A DNA stretch of 15,317 nucleotides from JBNKDD01 sp050288085 (GTDB taxonomy: Bacteria; Chloroflexota; Anaerolineae; Aggregatilineales; UBA3940). Where the stretch lies: positions 1 to 15,317 of the forward strand of contig JBNKDD010000127.1 of assembly GCA_050288085.1 (NCBI GenBank), in the 5' to 3' direction. The first letter of the stretch is position 1. Each line of letters starts with the position of its first letter. The translations under genes and the position numbers were made by a program. Shown in pieces: positions 6,320-14,388 of this stretch. Below the pieces are notes generated by a model, which made no database searches, was not told where the DNA came from, and saw only the letters and a program-made list of their open reading frames with translations.

Positions 6320-7105
6320 TTACCTGACCTTACCCATCTCTAAAAGGATTTTTACTACCTCTCGCTCCAGTTCCTCCGCCTGTTCCCTGGGTAGGCTTCT
6401 TCGGTCAGGGTTAAGGCTCTCATAAGTTGATAGATACAGCCCTCCGCCAACCAACTCAGTATAAGCATCGGCGTATAGATTTTGGATGCGGGCGAAGCCG
6501 CTCTCACCGACATAAGCTCGGCTGACATAAAAGTTGAAGGCCAGCGACCGGGGATCACGTCTCAGATCGGTGGGACATTCCATCGAATACTCCACCGTAA
6601 CAGCCGCATAGGCCGGGTCTAACCTGGCGACAATTTCCAGAAAACGCTTGTAAGCTTTAAGCCCGACCTTCATCCTTTTCCGGGCATCCTGCTCATATTT
6701 TTCTTCTGACCCTACAAAAAGATCCCCATCCGTCCAGATGGACAAGGGATGCCGGTCAACCTGAGAGGCTGCTTCCGAGATGCTGATGAAACTGACAACT
6801 TCCGCAATATCCGTCGTCGTTCCGCTGGCATTACTCATCAATACACTGATCAGCCGGGCATCTGGGTTAACCAGCCAGTATTCGAACTCGTCAGTTGAGC
6901 GAATATCAACCCGCTCCCTTACCAAGTCAGTAATGTAGGCAAACGGTTTGCTTTGAATTTCTTTGCCCCTGTGAACGTATCCATCCCCGGTAAAAGCTGC
7001 ACCCAGGCCGAGCAATGTCATAATCAAGTCGCGGAGTGCAGTTTGCTCAGACTTCTTATCAAAATAGAATTGAAGCTCCATGTAAGGAGCGGTGAGTTTT
7101 CTCAT
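6320..7105 (-). CDS. Hypothetical protein, 261 aa
   Basis: I do not recognise a family. The product is soluble, of mixed alpha/beta composition, with charged helices around the middle (SEEKYEQDARKRMKVGLKAY) and beta-rich blocks such as PRSLAFNFYVSRAYVG. The C-terminus is a charged helix (EQAEELEREVVKILLEMGKV). There are no membrane segments. AGGAG lies 13 bases before the ATG at 7103-7105, a rather long gap; an internal ATG at codon 9 has no better site. It follows the dcyD-like gene by 47 bp and is the first cargo gene of the cassette array, between the genuine dcyD tail and copy B. Lower GC than dcyD suggests acquisition. Confidence 0.65.
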   Translation of the reverse strand: MRKLTAPYMELQFYFDKKSEQTALRDLIMTLLGLGAAFTGDGYVHRGKEIQSKPFAYITDLVRERVDIRSTDEFEYWLVNPDARLISVLMSNASGTTTDIAEVVSFISISEAASQVDRHPLSIWTDGDLFVGSEEKYEQDARKRMKVGLKAYKRFLEIVARLDPAYAAVTVEYSMECPTDLRRDPRSLAFNFYVSRAYVGESGFARIQNLYADAYTELVGGGLYLSTYESLNPDRRSLPREQAEELEREVVKILLEMGKVR

Positions 7106-7152
7106 AGTCTGGGCCTTACTCCTGGCAGGCTATCTACAATAGATGCAAGTGC

Positions 7153-7227
7153 TCATCCCAGCAACTCCGAATACGCAAACAGCGCCGCCGCGCCGCCCGT
7201 GTGCCAGAACAAAACCCGCTCCCCGGC
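7153..7227 (-). repeat. dcyD 3' end, genuine copy A of the repeated tail
   Basis: These 75 bases are the last 24 codons plus stop of the dcyD-like gene (AGERVLFWHTGGAAALFAY, then SELLG). They are the parent segment for copies B (6226-6300), C (5624-5677) and D (5045-5098). The core is GC-rich with a run of GGC and GCG codons. Similarity to copy B continues beyond the stop to GTAGATAGCC at about 7129-7138. Confidence 0.92.
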
Positions 7228-8160
7228 ATCGAACGCCCCCTTGCGGATCAGGTCGATCAGTCCGGCTAAGGCCCGCCCGGTGTACACCGGATCGACCAGG
7301 ATACCCTCTAATTCCGCGATCAGGTGGATCGCCTCCCGCTCCGGCTCCCCCATCACCGCATACCCGCCGCCCAGGTAATCGTCATTGACCATCGGCAGGA
7401 TATCGGCGGCCTCGATCCGATAATCAGATTCGAGCAGTTCGGCCCCCTGATTGACCAGCGTGGCAAAGTGTGGAGCAAGTTCGTCTTTAGTCGCATCGAC
7501 GCTGATCCCCAGAATGCGGGTCTGATCGGCCAACCCGGTCAGGTGCGCGCCGAGGGTCATCCCAGCCTGAGTCCCCCCGGACGAGGTCGCAAACACGATC
7601 CGGTCGAACTGATCTCCCTGCGTCGCAAGCTCCCGCATCGCCTCGACGTAGCCCATCAAGCCGACCGCATTCGACCCGCCGTAGGGAACCACGTAGGGTT
7701 TATGCCCGGCGTCGATCAAGTCCTGCTCCACCCGTTTTATCGCCTCGACGTAGGGAGCCTGATCCGCCGTCCAGTGGAACACCGCCCCGACCAGCTTATC
7801 GATCAGCAGGTTGCCGTCGAAGCTTTCCGGCGCTTTGCCGCCAGGTGTTTTCAGCACCAAATGAGGCTCCAATCCATGCACGCGGGCAGCGGCAGCCGTT
7901 TGCCGCGAGTGGTTCGACTGGATCGCCCCCGCCGTGATCACACAGTCGGCCCCTTCTTTGAGCGCTTGCGCGATCAGGAATTCGAGCTTGCGGGTTTTGT
8001 TGCCGCCGGTCGCCAGCCCGGTCTGATCATCCCGCTTGATGAACAGGTCAGGCCCGCCCAGGTGAGCGCTCAGGCGGGGCAGGGGGCTGATCGGTGTGGG
8101 CAGGTAGGCTAACGGTACACGGGGCAGTTGATCGAACCGGTTGAATGTCTCTTTATCCAT
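7153..8160 (-). CDS. dcyD: D-cysteine desulfhydrase (PLP-dependent)
   Basis: A 335-residue fold-type II PLP enzyme of the ACC deaminase / D-cysteine desulfhydrase family, which converts D-cysteine to pyruvate, H2S and ammonia. The PLP lysine is in GGNKTRKLEF (Lys55) and the conserved Ser82 in QSNHSRQ lies 27 residues on, the spacing of Lys51 and Ser78 in ACC deaminase. DPVYTG has Thr294 where ACC deaminase has Glu, and FWHTGG has Thr321 where ACC deaminase has Leu; both favour D-cysteine desulfhydrase, though related D-amino-acid lyases cannot be excluded. AGAAGGG precedes the ATG by about 6 bases. It follows the large HEAT gene by 42 bp on the same strand. Its 3' end is repeated three times downstream, so it is the anchor of the cassette array; the present gene looks intact. 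Confidence 0.88.
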   Translation of the reverse strand: MDKETFNRFDQLPRVPLAYLPTPISPLPRLSAHLGGPDLFIKRDDQTGLATGGNKTRKLEFLIAQALKEGADCVITAGAIQSNHSRQTAAAARVHGLEPHLVLKTPGGKAPESFDGNLLIDKLVGAVFHWTADQAPYVEAIKRVEQDLIDAGHKPYVVPYGGSNAVGLMGYVEAMRELATQGDQFDRIVFATSSGGTQAGMTLGAHLTGLADQTRILGISVDATKDELAPHFATLVNQGAELLESDYRIEAADILPMVNDDYLGGGYAVMGEPEREAIHLIAELEGILVDPVYTGRALAGLIDLIRKGAFDAGERVLFWHTGGAAALFAYSELLG

Positions 8161-8202
8161 TGTTACCCTTCTTTGTTTCTCATCTTGAAAACTGATCCAA
8201 AA

Positions 8203-10026
8203 TCACTGCTGCGAGCGACTCCGCTCCCAGGCTTCGACGGCTGCCAACGCTTCAGGTGTTCCAATGTAACGCAGGGTAGAGGCAGCCGCCCTACAAACCG
8301 GGAAACGACTGCCATCATCATTCAACGCTTCTACAAGTGCTTCAATGATGGCAGGAGAAGGCGGATATTCATCTAGGATACTGGCACATAAGCTACGAAT
8401 ATCTGCATCTGAGTCGGAATGTAATCGTTCAAGAATTAGGCCAATCACCCTCTCATCATCCAGATGGCTCAATGCCAGAATGAATTCAGAACGAAGTTCT
8501 GATGCAGGGTGTGATCGGGCTAAGTCAAGTGCCTTTGTTTGTAAGGGGCTATCGTTGCTCATCAAGTGTTCAAATAGACTGCGGATAATTTCAGGATATT
8601 CATCGCAAAAGTCGTATGAAACCTTATATAAACCTTGATAAGCCATTTCCAGGAGTTGAGTAGACCTGTCTTCTTCTAGCAATACCATAATATAGGTCAG
8701 TCTGGTATCAACATCCTTCTCATCTACCAGACGGCTGCGGATACTTTCTCTCAAAGCATCATAATCATGCTTTGAGAATGCCTGTTGTTCATTTAGCCTG
8801 TACACATACAATGCTGCAAGCTGCCGTATAATTGGCTCTTCATCACAAAGTAACTCCAGGAGCATTGAAGGTTGGAATTTAGGGTAAAGGTAAATTAAAG
8901 CTCTATGCCGAATGGCGAGGTCTTCTGATTTCTGGCAAAGTGTCTGCAGTTGTGTAAAAGCCCGCTCGTTATCAATTAGAGCAAAACAGTTAACAAGATA
9001 CAGTTGGAAATAGTCGCTGACTGTCTTGTATAAGTCAATTAGAACTGTGGTTAATTCTGAACTGAGTGATTGGTGATCAAAACCACCACTTGATTGCAAC
9101 CAATTAAGGGCAAACACCAACAAATCTTCCCGCTTATCGGTGTGCAAAAACTCGATGAGCATGGCTGCCGAGCGCTCTGTCCCCATCCTCCCTAATTCCC
9201 GAAGCATGGCTCGGCAAACTTCATCGCGATCATCGTGAAGATACTGGCTAAATATCTCCCAGATACTATCATCGTCAATCCGGGCGATAACATCAAAAGC
9301 CGGTGATGGTGCTCCTAACTCGGCACACTTCAGCAGCACAGGTATATTTTCCACCACAGGCGGACACCGCTCTGCAACGACTTCAGCCGCCCACTGTTGA
9401 ACGTCCTGGTTATTGTGATCGATCAAGGTCGTAAGTTGATCATAGTCCCCCTCGGATGCAATATGACTGAGAAGGTCACTTGAAAGACGGTGTGACTTAT
9501 GCCCTTCTTCATAAGCGGCTCTGAATTGGATCAAGAGTGGAACCAGCCGCACAGCTGTACAACTACCTAATGCCTCAATAAGTAGGTGCCGGATACCCGG
9601 ATCAGTCTCAGCTTCAAACTTATCAATCAGGCTCGAATGAGCATCTTCACTGCCGATTTGTCCCAGTGCCCAGATTGCCACGCGCTGTACGCTGGGATTC
9701 GGATCATCGATTATTTCCAGCAAGGCGGGCACACTCTGCGCATCACCGATCTGGCCCAATGCTGCTGCCGCTCGCTGCCGGGTGCGCGGATCATATTCTG
9801 CATCCAGCAGCACTCGCAGCAGGTGGATCGACTTCTCCGGTTTGTCAAAGGCCGCCTGAAGCGCTCGTAGACGGGCCTCGCGATCTTCGGCGGTCAGGCC
9901 ATCGCGCAGACCCGGCAGCAGGTGGTCAAAGCTGAGGGCGGGTTCGTTGCCGGTTCGCGGAACGGATTCCTCACTCAGGGCGGGTTCACGCCCACTGGGT
10001 TGGGGGTCGTTAGGATCGTCGCTCAT
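8203..10026 (-). CDS. HEAT-repeat protein, 607 aa
   Basis: After a Pro/Glu-rich N-terminal tail (about residues 1-30), residues 60-150 hold clear HEAT/PBS-lyase-type repeats: RQRAAAALGQIGDAQSVPAL and VQRVAIWALGQIG. Less regular helical repeats fill the rest, ending with CRAAASTLRYIGTPEALAAV. This is a scaffold fold; no catalytic site is visible, and despite the name such repeats do not imply phycobilin lyase activity. GGGAG lies 7 bases before the ATG at 10024-10026. The promoter is likely at 10059-10088. It may share a transcript with dcyD 42 bp downstream. Base composition is uneven: about 65% GC near the 5' end (9841-9900) but about 37% in a sample of the middle (9001-9060), suggesting a mosaic gene. 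Confidence 0.85.
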   Translation of the reverse strand: MSDDPNDPQPSGREPALSEESVPRTGNEPALSFDHLLPGLRDGLTAEDREARLRALQAAFDKPEKSIHLLRVLLDAEYDPRTRQRAAAALGQIGDAQSVPALLEIIDDPNPSVQRVAIWALGQIGSEDAHSSLIDKFEAETDPGIRHLLIEALGSCTAVRLVPLLIQFRAAYEEGHKSHRLSSDLLSHIASEGDYDQLTTLIDHNNQDVQQWAAEVVAERCPPVVENIPVLLKCAELGAPSPAFDVIARIDDDSIWEIFSQYLHDDRDEVCRAMLRELGRMGTERSAAMLIEFLHTDKREDLLVFALNWLQSSGGFDHQSLSSELTTVLIDLYKTVSDYFQLYLVNCFALIDNERAFTQLQTLCQKSEDLAIRHRALIYLYPKFQPSMLLELLCDEEPIIRQLAALYVYRLNEQQAFSKHDYDALRESIRSRLVDEKDVDTRLTYIMVLLEEDRSTQLLEMAYQGLYKVSYDFCDEYPEIIRSLFEHLMSNDSPLQTKALDLARSHPASELRSEFILALSHLDDERVIGLILERLHSDSDADIRSLCASILDEYPPSPAIIEALVEALNDDGSRFPVCRAAASTLRYIGTPEALAAVEAWERSRSQQ

Positions 10027-10058
10027 GGTGTTTCTCCCGGTTATCCATGTGAGCGAAG

Positions 10059-10088
10059 ATTGTACCCTTACAAACCAATTCCCGTAAA
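10059..10088 (-). promoter_or_regulatory. Putative sigma70-type promoter for the HEAT-dcyD unit
   Basis: On the minus strand, TTTACG (10088-10083) and TACAAT (10064-10059) are separated by 18 bp and lie about 33 bases before the HEAT gene's ATG. The -10 box is good and the -35 box is partial. It overlaps a divergent intergenic region with a + strand promoter. Confidence 0.5.
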
Positions 10089-10097
10089 CCGGATATG

Positions 10098-10106
10098 TGC
10101 TATAAT
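10098..10106 (+). promoter_or_regulatory. Extended -10 promoter for the serB-like gene
   Basis: TGCTATAAT is a perfect extended -10 element (TGn plus consensus TATAAT), 41 bases before the ATG at 10148. No convincing -35 is seen, which extended -10 promoters can do without. Confidence 0.6.
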
Positions 10107-10147
10107 TCCGCCCGGTTGCTCTGGTGTTGAGGGGAGGAGAGACACCG

Positions 10148-11008
10148 ATGTCGAAGCAAGCATTCTGGCCGAGCTACGATCTCATTTTCTTCGACTGCGA
10201 CAGTACGTTGACCACCGTCGAGGGGATCGATGAACTGGCCCAGTTCAAGGGGAAACGCTGGCGGATCAGCATTCTGACCGACCAGGCGATGGATGGTAAG
10301 GTTGACCTGTCTGAAGTGTACGGGCTCAGGCTTCAGGCCATCCGACCGACCCTCGATGAAGTGCGCCGGATCGCGCGTGTTTATCGCAATAACCTGGTTC
10401 CTGATGCCCAGGCGGTGATCTCTGCACTGCAATTTTTAAGCCGGGAAGTATTCATCATCAGCGGCGGGCTGGCCGATGCCGTCACTCGCTTCGGGGCGAG
10501 CCTGGGCGTTCCGCGCTCCCACATTCAAGCCGTTGCCCTGGAATATGATCAACTGGCCGGGACGTGGTGGGATTATCACGGACACCGCTATTCCGGCAAC
10601 CCTGACGCCCGCTACCTGGAACACGATCAAGGCCCGCTGACGATCAGCAAGGGGAAGGCTGGTGTGGTCAATACGCTGGCGGAAGGGCATTTCGGGCGGC
10701 GGATGCTGATCGGTGATGGGTCGTCAGATCTCAAAGCCTGTGAGGCGGTCGATCTGTTTGTGGGATTCGGCGGCGTGGTGGCCCGTGAGAAGGTGGCTAA
10801 GGAGTCGCCGGTATTCATCGAGTCCGGTCACCTGGCTCCGATCCTGCCCCTGGCGACCGGCCCAGCAGGTTATCGCCGCTGCCTGAACACGCCCTTTGCG
10901 GAGGTGTTTGGGAGAGGGCTGTCAAGCATCGTACAGGGCGAGGTGACCTTTCGAGATGAGGGCCTGCGCGAAGCATTCCTGGCAACTTTTGATCCAATGC
11001 CGTATTGA
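10148..11008 (+). CDS. serB: Phosphoserine phosphatase-like HAD hydrolase
   Basis: A 286-residue HAD-superfamily phosphatase. Motif I is FFDCDSTL (Asp16, Asp18; the DxDST form typical of SerB), motif II is IISGG (Ser105), the motif III lysine is in SKGKAG (Lys168 or Lys170), and motif IV is GDGSSD (Asp190, Asp194). SerB completes serine synthesis by dephosphorylating phosphoserine. About 70 extra residues at the C-terminus are not typical of SerB. The substrate is inferred from motifs and from the serA-type gene downstream, now separated by the KAP NTPase gene. I start at the ATG at 10148, preceded by GGGGAGGAGA; a GTG 8 codons earlier is less likely because it overlaps that site. Confidence 0.75.
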   Translation: MSKQAFWPSYDLIFFDCDSTLTTVEGIDELAQFKGKRWRISILTDQAMDGKVDLSEVYGLRLQAIRPTLDEVRRIARVYRNNLVPDAQAVISALQFLSREVFIISGGLADAVTRFGASLGVPRSHIQAVALEYDQLAGTWWDYHGHRYSGNPDARYLEHDQGPLTISKGKAGVVNTLAEGHFGRRMLIGDGSSDLKACEAVDLFVGFGGVVAREKVAKESPVFIESGHLAPILPLATGPAGYRRCLNTPFAEVFGRGLSSIVQGEVTFRDEGLREAFLATFDPMPY

Positions 11009-11230
11009 GGATACACATTTAGAGACGCTGGCAGTGGGTTATGCAAAATTCCATATCGGCATAGATTCTCCGTCAAAATTATGATTGTCAAAAACCAATT
11101 ATGTGCATTTCTGTATACCATACGAAAGACATTTTAAGATTAAAGAAACAGCCTCTGCCTATCGATATTGTGTTTAGAAAACCAGAATAATTGCGATTAG
11201 CTCATTGTCAACGAGGTTTAAGAACCAACT

Positions 11231-12661
11231 ATGGATAATTACTTAATAGATTTTGATGACAATCCAGCAACAACAGATTCTTTAGGTTTTGAACGCGCTA
11301 CCGTTAATTTAGCCAGACACATAGATAGTTGTAAAATGCCACTAGTTATTGGTTTACTGGGTAGATGGGGGTCGGGGAAAAGTACATTTCTGAAACTTTT
11401 AGCGGACAATCTTCATTTGAGCTCAATGCGTCGCAAATATTTTAGTGTCTGGTTTGAACCGTGGAGGTTAGAAGATTCGGAAAGCTTATTATATGACCTT
11501 GTCAGTACAATTCATGTTAGTGCAAACAAGCAAGGGGCATTAGTTACAGATTCAAAAGATATAGCAACGGAGCTTTTTAAGGATCTTAATAACATAGGAA
11601 TTGTTTCACCTCGTGATTTTATTCTATCTGCTGTGACTAGTGCTATAGGGCATGAAATTGGTATACAAGACCAACTCGATGAAATACGTAAATTGATATT
11701 GAATGCTCCTTCATACGAAATTGCAGAAAAACGGCTCGAAGCAATAACCAAGTTTCCCGAAAATTTCAACTCTTACATTACTTCACTTTCATCCATTCCA
11801 ATTGTTTTGATTGATGATCTGGACCGATGTCGGCCTGAGGCGGTTGTTAATGTCTTTGAGTCATTAAAGCTTTACCTACAGACGCCAAATTCTCCAATCA
11901 TCTACATTATTGCGATGGACCACGAAATGATCATCAGAGCTGTAAGTAATAGATATGAATTTGATAATTGGCGCGATGGTTGGCAATATCTAAGCAAAAT
12001 ATGTAACTTCATTTACTTCATCCCACGACCCGAAATTAAAAAGATACTTGCAGAATTGTCCGAAAACCTCGAGAGAAACGAGGATCAATTGGGTAACTTT
12101 TGGATATTTCTGAATTCTCAAGAAATCCAAGAATTATTTTACGCCTGCAATTTATATATCCCGCGGCAGCTCAAAAAGATAGTACGTCAGGTTCATATGG
12201 CTTTGTCACCTAACTCTCTTGGAATGATCACAGAGGTAAATAGATTGCTCGCAAACATTCAACAATCACTTGAAGAGAAGAGTGTTTTTGAAAAGGCAAG
12301 TTATAGATTTTTACTTGGGGTGTTCATGCTGCGAGAAGCTTATCCTGAAGTGTATTCAAGAATAGCATATAAAGCACATCATATCCGAGCAGATTTTCTT
12401 TTGTCATTAGGTAACAATCTTGCAAAGGCCAGCACTCTAGATGAACGTATAACTAATTCGTTGGGATTATTATCCGAAAATGGTTTGTCAGAACTGCATC
12501 ATTATTTTGCCGATCACATTTTATTGGATTTACTAGTAAATCTCTTTAGTATTAGAAATTACTTACCAGAAGATATTCACGAAGAGAAATTGGTATCGTA
12601 TGAAGATAATCTGAAGAATGAGTTGTTAAATCCACTTATGGATAGTTTAATGAGTACTTAA
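11231..12661 (+). CDS. KAP-family P-loop NTPase
   Basis: A 476-residue STAND/AAA-like P-loop NTPase of the KAP type. The Walker A motif GRWGSGKST is at residues 44-52. A KAP-style strand SVWFEPWRLEDSESL follows at 72-86. Walker B is IVLIDDLDRCRP (Asp195, Asp196, Asp198). Many KAP proteins carry membrane helices inserted between these motifs; none is visible here, so this one is probably soluble. KAP relatives include the phage-exclusion protein PifA and the QatA ATPase of the Qat defence system, so a defence role is possible but unproven; no Qat partner genes are present. Sampled stretches have 32-38% GC against about 60% in the flanking serB- and serA-like genes, and codon use is AT-rich: a clear sign of transfer. 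The ribosome site is weak (GAGG 15 bases upstream). The 222-bp gap before it is AT-rich and without a clear promoter. Confidence 0.85.
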   Translation: MDNYLIDFDDNPATTDSLGFERATVNLARHIDSCKMPLVIGLLGRWGSGKSTFLKLLADNLHLSSMRRKYFSVWFEPWRLEDSESLLYDLVSTIHVSANKQGALVTDSKDIATELFKDLNNIGIVSPRDFILSAVTSAIGHEIGIQDQLDEIRKLILNAPSYEIAEKRLEAITKFPENFNSYITSLSSIPIVLIDDLDRCRPEAVVNVFESLKLYLQTPNSPIIYIIAMDHEMIIRAVSNRYEFDNWRDGWQYLSKICNFIYFIPRPEIKKILAELSENLERNEDQLGNFWIFLNSQEIQELFYACNLYIPRQLKKIVRQVHMALSPNSLGMITEVNRLLANIQQSLEEKSVFEKASYRFLLGVFMLREAYPEVYSRIAYKAHHIRADFLLSLGNNLAKASTLDERITNSLGLLSENGLSELHHYFADHILLDLLVNLFSIRNYLPEDIHEEKLVSYEDNLKNELLNPLMDSLMST

Positions 12662-12711
12662 GCAGCCTTCCTTATGAGCCAAAAATCGCCGGGGCTTAGG
12701 TTAATCTTGTT

Positions 12712-12754
12712 CCACTATTAGTCTATGAATTCGCTTAGTGGCTCTGATTTTTTT
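12712..12754 (+). terminator. Possible terminator of the KAP gene
   Basis: CCACTA (12712-12717) and TAGTGG (12736-12741) can pair, and a run of seven T follows at 12748-12754. An alternative longer pairing is GAGCCA (12676-12681) with TGGCTC (12739-12744). The stems are weak or long-looped, so this is tentative. Confidence 0.4.
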
Positions 12755-12791
12755 ATGGATGGTCAATAGTATCAAATGAGGGGAGAGAGTT

Positions 12792-14372
12792 ATGTACAAG
12801 GTGGTGATTGCCGAGCCGATCGCTCAGGAGGGCATTGATCTATTAGAGGCTGCATCTGATGTGACCTGCATCCAATCTGAACCGGCGGCGTTCCGAGAGG
12901 CGATCGGCGATGCTCATGCGTTGATCATCCGGGGTTCGACGGTCGTTGATCCGGCGCTGTTCGATGCGGCTCCCGACCTGAAAGTGGTCGCCCGTGCCGG
13001 ATTGGGATTGGAGAACGTCGACGTATGGACGGCCACCGAGCGCGGCGTGATGGTGATGAATGTGCCGGGCGCTTATGCTGTCTCCGCTGCTGAGCATACC
13101 CTGGGCCTGATCCTATCTCTGGCCCGCCATATCCCTACAGCTACCGCTGCTCTCCGGCGGGGGGAGTGGCAGCATCTGGAATTGATCGGGATGGAGCTGT
13201 GTGGTAAGACCCTGGGCATAATTGGCCTGGGTGGAGTCGGGCGGAAGGTGGCTCAATTGGCCGGTGCTTTTGGGATGAATGTGATCGGCAACGACCCCTA
13301 TGTGCCGGATGAATCCGCCCGCCAACAGCAGGTGATCATGGCTGACCTGGACGAACTGTTGTCCCGATCTGATTTTGTCTCGGTACATGTCCCGGCCACG
13401 CCGGACACCGAGCAGTTGATCGGCGCGGAGCAGATCGCGCAGATGAAGCCCGATGCCTATCTGATCAACATGGCCTGGTCAAAGGCGGTCGATCAGGATG
13501 CGCTGTGTGAAGCGCTGCAAAACGGTCGCCTGGCCGGGGCTGCATTGGATGTATTTGCCGTCGAGCCGCCGGTTAACGATCAACTATGCGCGCTGCCCAA
13601 CGTCGTCCTGACTCCCCATCTGGGCGACCGCACCCACGAGGCCCAACGCGAGATCGCTATCCGGTTGGCCCAGCAGGTGATCGATGCCCTGCGCGGCACG
13701 GATTATCGCAATGTCGTTAACCTGCCGTTTATCTCCGGGGCCAGTTACGAACGGCTGAAGGGCTATCTACAGGCTGCCGAGCGGATCGGCGCTCTCCAGG
13801 TTGAGATGGCCGATGGCCCAATCCAACATCTACAGGTGGAGTGCTTTGGCGAATCGCTGTGGGACCAGGTGCGCCCGATTACGGTTGCCTTGCTGAAGGG
13901 CGTATTGGATCGGCTGCTTGATGGCGAGGTCAATTACATCAATGCCCCGGTGATCGCCCATAAGCGCGGCCTGGAAGTCTCGCAGGCACGCGGCCTGACC
14001 CGGTCTGATTACTCGGCGCTGGTGGCCTGTCGTGCAGTGGGGGATGGCTGGGAGCGGGTCATGGCGGGGACGGTCTTTGCGGGCACAGAACCCCGGATTA
14101 CCCAGATTGGGCGCTTCCATACCGAGTTGAAGCCGGTCGGCCATGTGCTGGCGATCCGCAGTGTGGATTTGCCGGGCGTGATCGGGCAGGTCGGGACGCT
14201 GTTGGGCAGGCACAAAGTCAACATCGCCGCGATGGACTACGGGCGGGTGGCGTTCGGTGATGCGGCCCTCTCGCTGCTGACGGTCGATTCGCCGGTCAAG
14301 GATGAGGTGGTCGCCGACCTGCTGGCGATTGAGCCGGTTCAGGATGTGCGCCAGATCACCTTCGGAGAATGA
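12792..14372 (+). CDS. serA: D-3-phosphoglycerate dehydrogenase family protein, catalytic Arg replaced
   Basis: A 526-residue protein with the full type-I SerA layout: a split substrate domain, a NAD-binding domain with GLGGVG (145-150), an ASB-like domain (about 315-445) and a C-terminal ACT domain beginning at HVLAIRSVDLPGVIGQVG. SerA oxidises 3-phosphoglycerate as the first step of serine synthesis, and the ACT domain usually senses serine. The family's catalytic triad is Arg-Glu-His. Here Glu258 and His276 (TPHLGD) are present, but the usual ARGG is AWSK, with Trp229 in the Arg position. The substrate-loop motif PGGNT is PGAYA (92-96). It may therefore act on another hydroxyacid or be inactive. 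The start at 12792 follows AGGGGAGAGAG. It would adjoin the serB-like gene but for the KAP insertion. Confidence 0.8.
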   Translation: MYKVVIAEPIAQEGIDLLEAASDVTCIQSEPAAFREAIGDAHALIIRGSTVVDPALFDAAPDLKVVARAGLGLENVDVWTATERGVMVMNVPGAYAVSAAEHTLGLILSLARHIPTATAALRRGEWQHLELIGMELCGKTLGIIGLGGVGRKVAQLAGAFGMNVIGNDPYVPDESARQQQVIMADLDELLSRSDFVSVHVPATPDTEQLIGAEQIAQMKPDAYLINMAWSKAVDQDALCEALQNGRLAGAALDVFAVEPPVNDQLCALPNVVLTPHLGDRTHEAQREIAIRLAQQVIDALRGTDYRNVVNLPFISGASYERLKGYLQAAERIGALQVEMADGPIQHLQVECFGESLWDQVRPITVALLKGVLDRLLDGEVNYINAPVIAHKRGLEVSQARGLTRSDYSALVACRAVGDGWERVMAGTVFAGTEPRITQIGRFHTELKPVGHVLAIRSVDLPGVIGQVGTLLGRHKVNIAAMDYGRVAFGDAALSLLTVDSPVKDEVVADLLAIEPVQDVRQITFGE

Positions 14373-14388
14373 TTTTACAAGTCTCGCC

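Noticed and set aside
1565..7138. Inverted GTAGATAGCC / GGCTATCTAC at 1565 and 7129 as island ends
   Set aside because: A 10-base match is expected many times by chance in 15 kb, and the left one is part of a terminator stem.
7324..8112. Long + strand open frame of 262 codons opposite dcyD
   Set aside because: It is an antisense shadow of a GC-rich gene; the minus-strand frame has the PLP motifs and a ribosome site.
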